NCBI RefSeq assembly: GCF_036850765.1
Contig: NC_089493.1
Span: 131,694,239 to 131,758,238, forward strand
Origin: Saccopteryx bilineata
Lineage: Eukaryota > Chordata > Mammalia > Chiroptera > Emballonuridae
DNA length: 64,000 nucleotides
Reading direction: 5' to 3'
The notes below the pieces were generated by a model, which was not told where the DNA came from, did not search any database, and was given only the letters and a program-made list of their open reading frames with translations. Positions 45,726 to 55,849 of this stretch are shown one piece after another. Each line of letters starts with the position of its first letter. Position 1 is the first letter of the stretch. The position numbers were made by a program, and so were the translations under genes.

Positions 45726-47850
45726 CCCTCTTTTCTTTTTTATTTTTAATTTGTGTGTGGAGATTTGCACTCATCTGATTTTTTAGTTTCCCAAATTCTA
45801 ATTTGGAGGCAGACTGAAAAAATACAGAACAAACACAAAATTAGTATAGCCAATGCTAACAGATACCCAAACAAACATTCTGATACAATTACAGTGATTA
45901 AAGCTTTTAAGCTAATCTTAGACAATATAGCAAGAATCTATAAAAGAGTAATGTCCTTAACATGTTCACCAAGTCCGAGTTGGCACCAACATCATTCCAA
46001 ATCCCTGAAAATGCAACCCAACCCCAGTTCAGTCCATTAGGAGCTGTCACAAAGAGCAGGAAAAGTCCACATCCAGGAAAAGTCCGCATGGCACTGGAAT
46101 TGTTGTCACAATTCTATACTTTGCAGCTCACGTCCAAGTCCCAATGACTGCTGCTTCTAGCTGGTAATGATTCAGGTAGACTGGAAAAGCCATCTGCAGC
46201 ATGTGTGGAGATGGAGCTTCTGTTCTCCTCAGCCTAGAGAGAGAGACCGGGGTACTTTTCCCTGGAGCTCTGCAACCATGGCATGGTGAAAAGAACCTTG
46301 GGATACACTAAGCTGGGTGGCAAAGATAAATTCATAATAGAAGTTGGCAAAAAGGAGAAAGAGAGCTCTAAATTAGGGGTTGGTCCCAGCCTAAAATATG
46401 AATGGGGCATTGAGGCAGGAAAAAATAAAGGAAACACTATATATTAGGGGTCCCCAAACTATGGCCCGTGGGATGCATGCAGCCCCCTGAGGCCATTTAT
46501 CCAGCCCCCGCCGCAGTTCCGGAAGGGGCACCTCTTTCATTGGTGGTCAGTGAGAGGAGCACAGGATGTGAATGCTGGAGTACTGTATATGGTGGCGCCA
46601 CAAAGCACGATGTCACCTACATACAGTACTACTTCTGGTGACGCGGAAGGCACACGTCATGGCTCTGGAAGCATGTCATATCATTTGTTATGGCTAGCAG
46701 TTACAAATATGGAACCGGACATTGACCATCTCAGCCAAAAGCAGGCCCATAGTTCCCATTAAAATACTGGTCAGTTTGTTGATTTAAATTTACTTGTTCT
46801 TTATTTTAAATATTGTATTTATTCCCATTTTGGTTTTTTACTTTAAAATAAGATATGTACAGTGTGCATAGGGATTTGTTCATAGTTTTTTTATAGTCTG
46901 GCCCTCCAATGGTCTGAGGGACAGTGAACTGGCCCCCTGTGTAAAAAGTTTGGGGACCCCTGAATATATTAAACAAAGCAGCAGAAAATAGGACTATCAA
47001 CACCCACAACAGAGATCTTCGAGGGATGAGTAAAAAACCCAAATATTCAGGCAAGACATAGTTAAGTGGCCCTTGTGCAAATGAGATCAGTTTATGTGCT
47101 ACTTCAAAGAAAGACCCTAGGCTCATCCACGGTGACATAAATGGGGCTGATGGCCCTGGGCACCTTCAGCCTTCAGTGGCAAATCCCAGCAGGCTGGGCA
47201 AGGTTAGGTCACAGGTGGTTAGAGCAATCAATGCTGGAAGAGACTGAACCCTCCCTTAGAGGAGCGAGGGGGAAGCCTACCTTCCAGTGTCCCTTCTTCC
47301 TCACAGCAAAAGCATGTAAACCTGGAAGGCTTTGACTCAATGACCTTCCTTTTCAATATTGAAGCAGGGCCCAGATGGAGTCTATGAGACCCATTGGGGC
47401 ATTGGAGCCTTTAAGGGCGTATCCCAAGAGCTAGTATTTCACCTGATCTCTATTGGGATTTTTCTGCCTCTTGGTACCTTAAAAACCATGCTCAGAAGAT
47501 CTCACTAAGGGGTTTGAGGATCCCTATCTGCCTATATAAACCTTTTCCATATATCTGGAGCTATTTGGAAAAGGACAAAACAGTGTTATTAGCTGGATCA
47601 AATAAAAGAGGGTAGAAGTTTGCAGGAGAAAAAGATTTGGCGTCTCCTGTTCATCAGCATTCAAAAGAAAAATTTTAAAGAAAAGGTAGATTTGCAGGAG
47701 TTCCAGGATATGACTCCCCCTTTTATATTTTTAAAATTGACCTTAAATATTTGCTGGGTACACTTTAATAATACCTTGACTTTAAAGATTTTAAGAAATA
47801 CCCGTAATTTGAAAGGTTTACAAAATATAGAAATGCCTTTTTTTTTTTAC
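45726..47850 (-). pseudogene. Provirus 3' internal region, possible env remnant
   Basis: Apart from the hAT at 46446-46962, this is proviral-interior DNA between integrase and the 3' LTR, where env would lie. The minus frame at 46963-47138 has a hydrophobic stretch ('LLWVLIVLFSAAL') that could be a membrane segment. I see no convincing Env motif, so env may be deleted or decayed beyond recognition. Confidence 0.4.
46446..46962. mobile_element. Nonautonomous hAT element inside the provirus
   Basis: 517 bp with inverted ends AGGGGTCCCCAAACT and AGTTTGGGGACCCCTG-like right end ('aagtttggggacccctg'). An 8-bp TSD with one mismatch (tatatatt / aatatatt) lies at 46438-46445 and 46963-46970, the hAT length. 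No transposase is encoded. It is inserted in proviral DNA, so it moved after the provirus integrated. Confidence 0.92.
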
Positions 47851-48300
47851 ATATGTAGGAGTATTGTGAGTTTTAACCAGTTTAGGAAGTCCAATAATAA
47901 AAAATACCTACAAACAATGAGCTATAACATGCTTAGCAGCCTCTCCTGTTCAGCAGAGGCTATTATAAATCCAGAATAAGTATCTACTGTAACATGGACA
48001 AAGGACTGTTTGCCAAATGAAGGTATATGAGTAACATCCATTTGCCAAAGTCATCCTGGTAGGAGTCCTTGAAGGTTAACTCCAAATGAAGGAACAGATT
48101 GTAGTATAGGACATCTTGGACAGGATTTAACAATCTGCCGTGCTTCTTGAGAATGTTGAAACTGTTTACGTAGGGCTGCAGCGTTCTGGTGATGAATAGT
48201 ATGAGACCGAATTGCTAGATTTGTCATGGTTGCTCCAATAATTTTCTTTTGGGTAGTTTGATCAACAAGGGCATTCCCTTGTGCTAAAGCTCCAGGGAGC
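47850..48300 (-). pseudogene. Proviral integrase remnant (defective)
   Basis: Minus strand shows the HHCC zinc-binding pattern around 48110-48215, then the first catalytic aspartate in 'WQMDVTHIP' (about 48030-48056), then 'VDTYSGF' (about 47965-47985). The second catalytic aspartate is replaced by histidine (codon at 47866-47868), and stops are present. It resembles MMTV-like and other betaretroviral integrases. Inactive. Confidence 0.88.
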
Positions 48301-48699
48301 GTGGTGTGAGCTCGAATATGTCCTATACAACATGGAGCTCTATGTTGACATACAAGTTTTTGAAGAAGGAGAAATTGCTGAAATAGTTCCTCATCAGCAG
48401 TTGTCCCTAAGACAGCAGTCTCTATAGTGGAAGTAAATATTTGCTGTCTGTATATAGATTAAAGGAGGAACATGGAAAATGCTAAAAAGCCATGATAATG
48501 GCATGCAATATTCTAGTTTTAAGCTGATTTTAAAGCGACTGTTTCAATAAAAACTTGTTCACTGATTATTAAGCCTGCTATTCCTGAGCTGGACCCATCA
48601 GTAAAGACTGTAGGTGCTTCAGGAATGGGCTCATTAACAATTGTTTTAGGAAATACAAATGTAACTATATTTTATCAGCTGGGTAGTGAGGATCAAGTT

Positions 48700-49793
48700 G
48701 GCCTATAAAAGTTGCAAAAGCAATTTGCCATTTAGTGGAAGTTGCCCAGAGCCATTGTTGTTGATCCTTTGAAAAAAGGAACAATAATTTGAAGCTCAAA
48801 ACTTATAAACTGTAAGAGTCGCTTATGCCCCTTGATAATCAAGGAGGTGACAAGATCAAAATATGGAGATAAAACTTTCTTAGGAGTAACAGCTAAATGA
48901 ATCCATTCAGTAGGACCTGAAGCTTGCCACAATAGTCCTGTTGGAGTGTAACTCGAGAGACAAATTAGTAAGGCAATTGATTCTTCAGGATTTATGCATT
49001 TTAGTTGTGCTTGTTGCAAGGCTTTTTCTACAAGCTTTAAAGCTTGCTGTCCTGCAGCTGTAAGTAGCCAAGGAGAAACTGGTTCAGCTGAGCCTCTAAG
49101 AATATCAAAAAGTGGTTTCAGTTCCCTGATAGTTAATTTCAAGGAAGGTCTAAGCCAATTAATGTCTCCTAACAGTTTCTGGAAATCATTTAAAGTTTGC
49201 AAATGATCTGTCCTGATTTCTATTTTCTGTGGACGAATTTATTTTCCCTCAATAATTTGTCCTAAGTAAGAAAAATGTAAAGATTGCTGTACCTTGTAGG
49301 AGCTATATAAAGTCCTGATTCTTTCAAAGAATATTCTAGTTGTTGCAAAATGGTCAACACAGTATCTTTATCTGGATGAGCGATAAGAATATTACCCATA
49401 TAATGAATTATGTATGCCTTAGGGTGCTGCCTTCATACTGGAGAGATAGCTTGAGCAACATATTTTTGGCACAAGGTGGGACTGTTAGCCATACCTTGAG
49501 GCAAAACTCTCCACTGGTATCGCTCCATTGGAGCCTGGAAATTAAGTGAAGGAACACTGAATGCAAAAGGCTTGCAATCATGAGGACTTAAAGGAATAGT
49601 AAAAAAGCAATCCTTCAAGTCAATAATTACAGGGTGAAAATTCCATGGAATGGCAGTAGGAGAAGGGAGGCCTAGCTGGAGAGGACCCATAATTTCCATA
49701 GTCTTATTTATTGCTCTCAAATCTTGTAATAGCCTCCAGTTTCCTGATTTCTTTTTAATGACAAATATAGGCGTATTCCATGAACTATTAGAT
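48700..49793 (-). pseudogene. Proviral reverse transcriptase remnant, second part (defective)
   Basis: Minus frames carry betaretroviral RT fingers and palm (49433-49720, with '[14 protein letters not shown]' and 'LPQGMANSP') and connection (48732-49202, with '[10 protein letters not shown]'). The YMDD active site at 49391-49402 reads YMGN: both catalytic aspartates are lost. A stop separates the two frames near 49430. An hAT insertion at 49794 cuts the gene from its N-terminal part. Confidence 0.92.
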
Positions 49794-50785
49794 CAGTGTT
49801 TTTCAACCAGTGTGCTGCGGCACACTAGTGTGCTGTGAGACATGGTCAGGTATGCCGTGGGGAAATTAAACATGGGTCCCCAAACTATGGCCCGCGTGCC
49901 GGATATGGCCTATGGAGGCTATTTATCGGGCCCACCGCCAGCCGCCTCCATCTGAACATAAACATTCCCCTCACAATCCCTCCAGCTATCAGCGACAGGA
50001 AGAGTGGAGGCACAGGGAACGCTCATTGACCAATCACCTTCTAGGATTCATCCCGACCAATAGCAATGAACCAATAGTAGGTCACCTCTCATCCACACCC
50101 AGGAAGGTCCCCACTCGGCCTGCTGTGCACTTGTCATTGTGTGGCCGTGGCAAGTAGTTGAAGCTGCTACTCCTCCCCATGGTCCCAATTTCTAATCCTG
50201 GTCAGGACTGGAGGTAAATGTTGCCACCACTAGATGAAGGCTCAGCCTCAGCTGGTTATGTCTATTCTGATGGTGTATATAGATATTTGACCTTTTTCTT
50301 TTTAAAAGAGGCCCCTGCAGAGGGTGATATACAATGCATCACAATGTTATCTAACTTTAAAGCTAAAGTTTGCTGATCTTCCTTTGGACAGTTTTTGGTT
50401 ATCTGTTGCCAAGGATTTCCCCATTCTTGCCAACAAAGCTATTTTGACATTGCTCCCATTTTCAACCACATATCTATGTGAGCTGAGCTTCTCAAGCTTG
50501 ACTGCGATAAAAACTAAAAACAGAGAGAGACTGAGAACTGTTGAGGAAGAGCTTCGTGTTCGTCTTTCTACCATTCCTGCCAGGATATCCCTTTTGTGTT
50601 CATCGAAACAGGCCCAGGTTTCACACTAAGTGAGTAAAAATACATTTAGAAGCTACATTATTAACTATATGTATAATATGTACTGTGTTAGAGTGTCATT
50701 TTGTGTCATTTTGGTAGGTGGTGTGCCCCAGGATTTTGTAAATGTAAAAAATGTGCCGCGGCTCAGAAAAGGTTGAAAATCACTG
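49794..50785 (+). mobile_element. hAT transposon remnant with transposase C-terminus, inside provirus pol
   Basis: 992 bp with inverted ends CAGTGTTTTTCAACC and (right, reversed) CAGTGATTTTCAACC, flanked by a perfect 8-bp TSD TATTAGAT (49786-49793 and 50786-50793). The right half encodes part of a transposase. From about 49874 the left half turns into a stretch 'gtccccaaactatggcccgc' that resembles the start of the other hAT family at 46446, suggesting a further nested fragment. The provirus RT reading continues across the excised element. Confidence 0.93.
50324..50629 (+). pseudogene. hAT transposase C-terminal (dimerisation) fragment
   Basis: The 101-codon frame contains '[20 protein letters not shown]', '[16 protein letters not shown]' and '[17 protein letters not shown]', the pattern of the hAT C-terminal dimerisation domain, like the domesticated ZBED5/FAM200 proteins. 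The DNA-binding BED finger and the catalytic core are absent, so it is not a working transposase. The frame is open over the whole conserved block, which hints at recent origin. Confidence 0.88.
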
Positions 50786-50793
50786 TATTAGAT

Positions 50794-50990
50794 GGTTCAT
50801 TGTGCCCAAGCTGTAGCTGCTCTTGTACCAATTGAGCAGCTGCCTTAAGTTTCTCCCGAGAAAGGGGCCATTGGTCTACCCATACAGGATTATCTGATTT
50901 CCAAGTAATTGGGTCTGCACAATGCATTATTGGGGTAGCAGGAGCTACCAAGGCCCCTATGCTAAATTTTGATATCCTAATCCACACCTT
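50794..50990 (-). pseudogene. Proviral reverse transcriptase remnant, N-terminal part
   Basis: Minus frame with '[17 protein letters not shown]' and '[14 protein letters not shown]', the start of betaretroviral RT. It is cut off from the rest by the hAT at 49794-50785. Confidence 0.9.
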
Positions 50991-51183
50991 CTGGTATTGG
51001 GTGCCACTTCTATGGGGGTGAGAATTCCTCGCTGTTCTTTCCCTAGTCCCTTAATGGGCAAAAAATCTCTGATCAAGCATCTGAGTACTGACTAAACCAT
51101 TAGGACTGACAAGTAATGCTCCTGTATTTTTCAAAACATCTCTACCCCACAAATTAACTGGCAATCCAGGGAGCACATAAGGC

Positions 51184-51420
51184 TTAAAAGAATCCAGAAT
51201 GACCTTCTTTATCTTCCCATTGTAAAAAACTAGAGCTTTGTTGAGGGGATTTACTCTGCCCTATACCTTGTAATTCTGTGGCTGCTGCATGAGTGGGCCA
51301 GGAAGGAGGCCAATGTAGCTTAGCAATAACAGATACATCAGCTCCAGTATCTAAAAGTCCTTTAAATTTACGCCCTTGTATTGTTAGTTCCATTTCAGGG
51401 CATTCCTGACCTATTTTTTG
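51184..51420 (-). pseudogene. Proviral aspartic protease remnant
   Basis: Minus frame contains 'LLDTGADVSVIA', which keeps the D-T-G active-site triad of retroviral proteases (about 51320-51360). A frame break follows in the 'GIGQSKSPQ' region, so the downstream flap and second half are not in the same frame. Confidence 0.9.
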
Positions 51421-52260
51421 AATCCAATTGGCAAAATCAGAGGAGCCAAATCACCTTGGGGCCCCTTTTGCAGGATGTGGCCTGAGAAGCAGAATTAGCA
51501 TCCCTATACTATTCTTCTAACTGCCTGAATTAGCCATGAGACAAATTCTTGAAATGACTTATTAGGGCCCTGATTAATTTTACTCAATTACTTTGTTTTG
51601 CCTAACTGAGTTTAACCTTACACATAAGACAATTTACGCACAAAAAGCACAAGTATAACATATAACTTTGATTAATTTTAATACTTAAATTGCTATTTGG
51701 CTCCTAACTCTGAATACACCTCACAATGCACTAAACAAATCAGTAAGTCTTAAGGATCTACATTTTATTCTATTTAAATTTAAATGAGCGCTCCTTATAA
51801 GTTCTAAAAACATTTTATTTTTTCTAAATATTAGAGCCAGCATTTCCAATTTTTGCATGCAAAAAAAGGGAACTTAATTCAGGCCTTAAAAACAGACACA
51901 TTTTAGACAAAATTAAACAAAGACTAAACAGAAACAAGAATTAGACGAACCAGACAAACCAGAGAGAAACCTGGGATTTCAGAGCACAACCAGGTTAGAA
52001 AGATGGCCTGCCTGATATTAGTCAGGGCATTTTCAGACAGAGGGACTGAAGGATGGGACTAAACAATATCTCCCTGAGAAAATTTGTTCTCGGCAGCTGT
52101 GGGGATATTTTCTATAGTCAGATCCAACACAGGTCCCCGCCTCAATTTCCAGGCAAAGGATAAGAAAGAAACAAAGTGATAGATTCAGAAGATTGTAATT
52201 AAAACATTAAAGAAAATCAGACCATCACAGGAAAAGCTGTAATTTTTCTAATACCTGAGT
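51421..52260 (-). pseudogene. Proviral gag 3' region, decayed
   Basis: By position this should encode the end of capsid, nucleocapsid and the start of pro. It is AT-rich with many stops, and I could not see an intact zinc knuckle (C-x2-C-x4-H-x4-C). Assigned by location only. Confidence 0.5.
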
Positions 52261-52263
52261 CTC

Positions 52264-52740
52264 CTATCCATTCTCAAGAAAGTCCAAGTTCCACAACAAA
52301 TAATCACCCCTGGAGAGACAAGCACAAGCAATCGCCTTCCAGTCATTTGGGGGAAGAGCCTTTGCACCAATAGTATCTAATAAACCACGTGAAAAAGGGG
52401 CAGTAGGGCCATACTGAACACAAGCAAGTTTAAGCTCTTTCACAGTTCTAAAAGGTACAGGTTCATGTTCTTGCACTAGTCTCCCTGTATTATCCTGTCT
52501 TTCTACAACAGGAAAACGGGTAAAGCCATTTATTGTTTCTCCTATATTTCAAGCCTGGTCTATAGATTGTTGGAGAGGGGATTTCCCATATTTTGAGCTA
52601 TAGACTCCAGAATCAGCCCGATAAGGGAATGGAGGAACAGAGGGTTGAACGTAGGAAGGAGCCGACGGCAGTGGAGACCCTGTGGCTAAGGCAGCCATAG
52701 CCACGAATTTTTTATCCCCCAAGTCATCCTCAGCCTCCAA
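52264..52740 (-). pseudogene. Proviral Gag capsid remnant
   Basis: Minus frame 52264-52476 carries 'PVPFRTVKELKLACVQYGPT' and 'APFSRGLLDTIG', the N-terminal capsid signature of betaretroviruses. A preceding frame (52549-52740) probably belongs to the matrix/p10 region with its Pro-rich stretch. They are separated by a stop near 52550. Confidence 0.88.
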
Positions 52741-52981
52741 GTTATCCTTGTATTCACATCCCTCTGTTTCAGCTCACCCTGATACTCTTCAGACAACAAT
52801 TTGTCTTCATACGGAAACATTTCTACAAAAAGGTCCCTTATTTTTTACCCTATCTGTCCCATAATCTTTTACTCCCACTTATACTTTCTCCAAAAACTTT
52901 CTTTACTCACTGTGCGCACTTCACTTGAGGAGTTCCATCACCTTCCTTCAGTTTCAGTTTCCTCGTATCCATACTCAAGTC

Positions 52982-52999
52982 TTCTGTTTGGGTGCCACT
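52982..52999 (-). promoter_or_regulatory. Proviral primer-binding site, tRNA-Lys3-like
   Basis: Directly inside the 5' LTR the minus strand reads TGGCACCCAAACAGAAGA after two or three bases. Compared with the Lys3 primer-binding site, 13 of 18 positions match. Four mismatches are G to A, two of them at former CpG sites. Lys is the usual primer for MMTV-type viruses. Confidence 0.75.
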
Positions 53000-53437
53000 C
53001 GTCGTGGACCAGCATGGCTCCTAATAACAGTGCGGAATTAAGAAAACACACTTATTGAGAAAAAATGGGACCGGGAGGACTATTCAAATGCTGATGGCAA
53101 TATCCGAGTGACCCATAGCCCCAGTTTGCTTTATTATATAGCCATATGCAAATCAAGAAAGTCCTTGATACAAAGTTACACATCCAGGCTAAAACACAAA
53201 CTCTCCCAAGGCATAAACAGAAATCCACCCACCATGCATAAGTGAAATCAACCAACATCTGAACAAACAAAGAGTAAGAGGAAGGGCATGTAAATTGCTT
53301 CCAGCAACTTAAGCAAGTAAGTGAAGTGGGTGCAGATACTCAGCATCACAGCCAATATGGAGGTGAAGGGGGGAGAACTTAGCCTTTTGCTAAGCCTCAA
53401 ATCTACAAAGGCTTTTTGCCATTTAAGGTCCACAACA
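53000..53437 (-). repeat. 5' LTR of the provirus
   Basis: 438 bp, same sequence as 44911-45345 with about 29 substitutions and small indels by hand count, for example four extra bases near 53262-53280. Its left (inner) edge has decayed to CG instead of TG. The right edge CACAACA is followed by the TSD CTCATT (53438-53443). Confidence 0.95.
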
Positions 53438-53443
53438 CTCATT

Positions 53444-54420
53444 GCTAACCCATTCGTTATTTAATAACATGCTATTTAGTTTCCATATGTTTGAGTATTT
53501 TTCAGTTTTTCTGTTGTGGTTGATTTCTAGTTTCATGCCAATGTGATCAGAGAAAATGTTCGATATGATTTCAATCTTCTTAAATTTGTTGAGACCACTT
53601 TTGTACCCTAACATGTGGTCTATCCTAGAGAATGTACCAATAGCACTTGAAAAGAATATATATTCTGCTGCTTTAGGGTGAAAGGTTCTGAAGATATCTA
53701 TTAAATCCAGTTGATAGTGTGTCCTTTAAGTCTGCTGTTTCTTTGTTAATTTTCTTTCTTCAGGATCTATCGAATGATGTTAGTGGGGTATTGAAATCCC
53801 CTACTATTACAGTATTGTTTTTGATCTCGCCCTTTATATCTATCAAAGTCTGCTTTATATATTTAGGTGCTCCTGTATTAGGTGCATAGATATTTATAAT
53901 GGTTATATCTTCCTGTTGGATTGCTCCCTTTATCATTATGTAGTGACCTTCTTTATCTCTTACTATATAGCCTTTGTTTTAAAGTCTGTTTTGTCTGATA
54001 TAAGTATTGCTACCCCAGCTGTTTTTTCATTTCCATTTGCATGAAATATTTTTTTCCATACTTTTACCTTCAGTCTATATGCATCTTTTGTTTTAAGGTG
54101 TGTCTCTTGTACACAGCATATGTATAGGTCCTGATTTCTTATCCATGCAGCTACCCTATGTCTTTTGATCAGATCATTTAATCCAGCGGTTCTCAACCTG
54201 TGGGTCATGACCCCGGCAGGGGTCGAACGACCAAAACACAGGGGTCGCCCAAAGCCATCGGAAATACATATTTTATTTAAAAATGTATTGTATAATAAAT
54301 ATGTATTTTCCAATGGCTTTAGGCGACCCCATGTTTTGGTCGTTCAACCCCCACCAGGGTCGCGACCCACAGGTTGAGAACCGCTGATTTAATCCATTTA
54401 CATTTAAGGTTATTATTGAT
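53444..54420 (-). pseudogene. L1 ORF2 endonuclease domain remnant
   Basis: Minus frames: 53963-54183 includes 'CVQETHLKTKDAYRLKVKVW' and 'FHANGNEKTAGVAILISD', the L1 endonuclease signature with the catalytic Glu in the QETH block. 53423-53614 carries 'MLGYKSGLNKFKKIEIISNI'. The MITE at 54184-54386 splits its N-terminal end, and the provirus cuts it off from the RT. Confidence 0.92.
54184..54386. mobile_element. SPIN-like hAT MITE
   Basis: 203-bp near-perfect palindrome with ends CAGCGGTTCTCAACCTGTGG on both strands and a perfect 8-bp TSD ATTTAATC (54176-54183 and 54387-54394). The ends and the 'ggggtcgaacgacc' / 'ggggtcgcc' blocks match what I remember of the SPIN (SPace INvader) family. Its arms are about 90 bases. 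No coding capacity. Confidence 0.9.
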
Positions 54421-54636
54421 ATGTAGTTGTTTATTGCCATTTTATTCTTTAAAGCTGTATTCCTCTTTTGCTATATTCTTTTCCCCCTTTTATCTGTTTA
54501 CAACAGAACTCTTAGCATTTCTTGAAGCATTGGTTTGATTCAAGTAGTGAATTCCTTGAGGTTTTTTTTTGTCTGGGAAACTTTTTATTTCTCTTTCAAT
54601 TTTAAATGATAGCCTTGCTGGATAAAGTAGTCTTGG

Positions 54637-55300
54637 TTATAGGCTGTTGTTCTGCATTACTTTGACTATTTCTTGCCATTCCCTTCTGGCCTTAAGTGTT
54701 TCTGTTGAGAAGTCAGATGTCAACCTTATGGGGGCTCCTTTGTAGGTGATAGCCTTTTTTTCTCTAGCAGCTTTTAATATTTTCTCTTTATCACTTAGCT
54801 TTGGTATTTTAATTATGATGTGTCTTGGTGTAGATTTCTTTGGGTTTCTTTTTAATGGAGTTCTCTGTGCTTCTTGAACTTGTGAGACGTTTTCCTGCAT
54901 TAATTTATGAAGTTTTCAGCTATGCTATGTTTGAACAAAGTCTCTATCCCTTGTTCTTTCTCGTCTTCTTCAGGAACCCCTATGATGCAGATGTTATTTC
55001 TCTTCATGTTGTCACAGAGCTCTCTTAGAGTTTCCTCAGACTTTTTGAGTCTCTTTTCTTTTTTCTGCTCTGCTTCCATGCCTTCATTTATCTTGTCCTC
55101 TAACTAGCTGATTCGATCCTCAGCTTCATCCATCCTGCTTTTAATTCCTTCCATTGTGGTCTTCATTTCTGATATTGTATTTGTCATTTCTGACTGATTC
55201 TTTTTTATTATTTCAATGTCCTTTTTTATATTTGCTATCTTTTTATTTAGGTGTTTGTAATGACCATCTATTGTTGTTCTAAGATCTTTGAGCATCCTAA
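54637..55300 (-). pseudogene. L1 ORF1 remnant
   Basis: Minus frames carry the ORF1p coiled coil ('LNKKIANIKKDIEIIKKNQS', 'MKTTMEGIKSRMDEAEDRIS', 55104-55295) and the C-terminal domain ('RHIIIKIPKLSDKEKILKAA', 'RREWQEIVKVMQ', 54637-54900). The 5' part of ORF1 lies on both sides of the SINE at 55438-55815. Not in one frame, so non-functional. Confidence 0.9.
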
Positions 55301-55437
55301 CAATCTTTTTTTTTCAACTCTGCACCCAGTAATTTGGTTATATCTGACTCATTCAGGTCCTTTTCTGGGGATTTCTCTTGATTTATTTGTGATGCATTTC
55401 TCTGCCTTCACATTTTTCTGTGTATAGGGAGATTTTG

Positions 55438-55815
55438 GGCCCTGGCCGGTTGGCTCAGTGGTAGAGCATCGGCCTGGCATGCAGAAGTCCCAGGTTCGAT
55501 TCCTGACCAGGGCACACAGGAGAAGCACCCATCTGCTTCTCCACCCCTCCCCTTCTCCTTCCTCTCTGTCTCTCTCTTCCCCTCCCGTAGCCAAGGCTCC
55601 ACTGGAGCAAAGTTGGCCTGGGCGCTGAGGATGGCTCTGTGGCCTCTGCCTCAGGTGCTAGAATGGCTCTGATTGCAACAGAGCAACACCCCAGATCATC
55701 GCCCCCTGGTGGGCGTGCAGGGTGGATCCCAGTTGGGTGCATGCGGGAGTCTGTCTGACTGCCTCCCTGTTTCCAATTTCAGAAAAATATAAAAAAAAAC
55801 CAAACAAGAGAAGAA
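55438..55815 (+). mobile_element. Ves-type SINE, long subfamily, in L1 ORF1/5' UTR
   Basis: Begins 'ggccctggccggttggctca', has the usual 'cccatctgcttctccacccc' block, and ends 'ttcagaaaaatataaaaaaa' plus an A-rich tail. It lies opposite in orientation to the L1. Confidence 0.93.
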
Positions 55816-55849
55816 TAGTATTTTGGTCACTGGAGTCCAATGGGTGTAA

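Larger units (their letters stand above)
44911..53437 (-). mobile_element. Class II (betaretrovirus-like) endogenous provirus, antisense, defective
   Basis: Two LTRs of about 435-438 bp flank internal sequence in the order 3' LTR, pol, pro, gag, 5' LTR along the plus strand. Ends are TG/CA apart from the decayed inner edge of the 5' LTR, and a perfect 6-bp TSD (CTCATT) interrupts the L1 ORF2. Remnants of Gag capsid, protease, reverse transcriptase and integrase are betaretrovirus-like. Internal insertions are a SINE (45360-45725) and hAT elements (46446-46962 and 49794-50785). By hand count the LTRs differ at about 29 of some 433 aligned sites, so it is an old insertion. Frames are broken throughout; it cannot make virus. 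Confidence 0.93.

Noticed and set aside
46806..47138. Possible proviral Env transmembrane segment
   Set aside because: Only one hydrophobic stretch is visible, and the frame runs on into the hAT element; not enough to call env with confidence.
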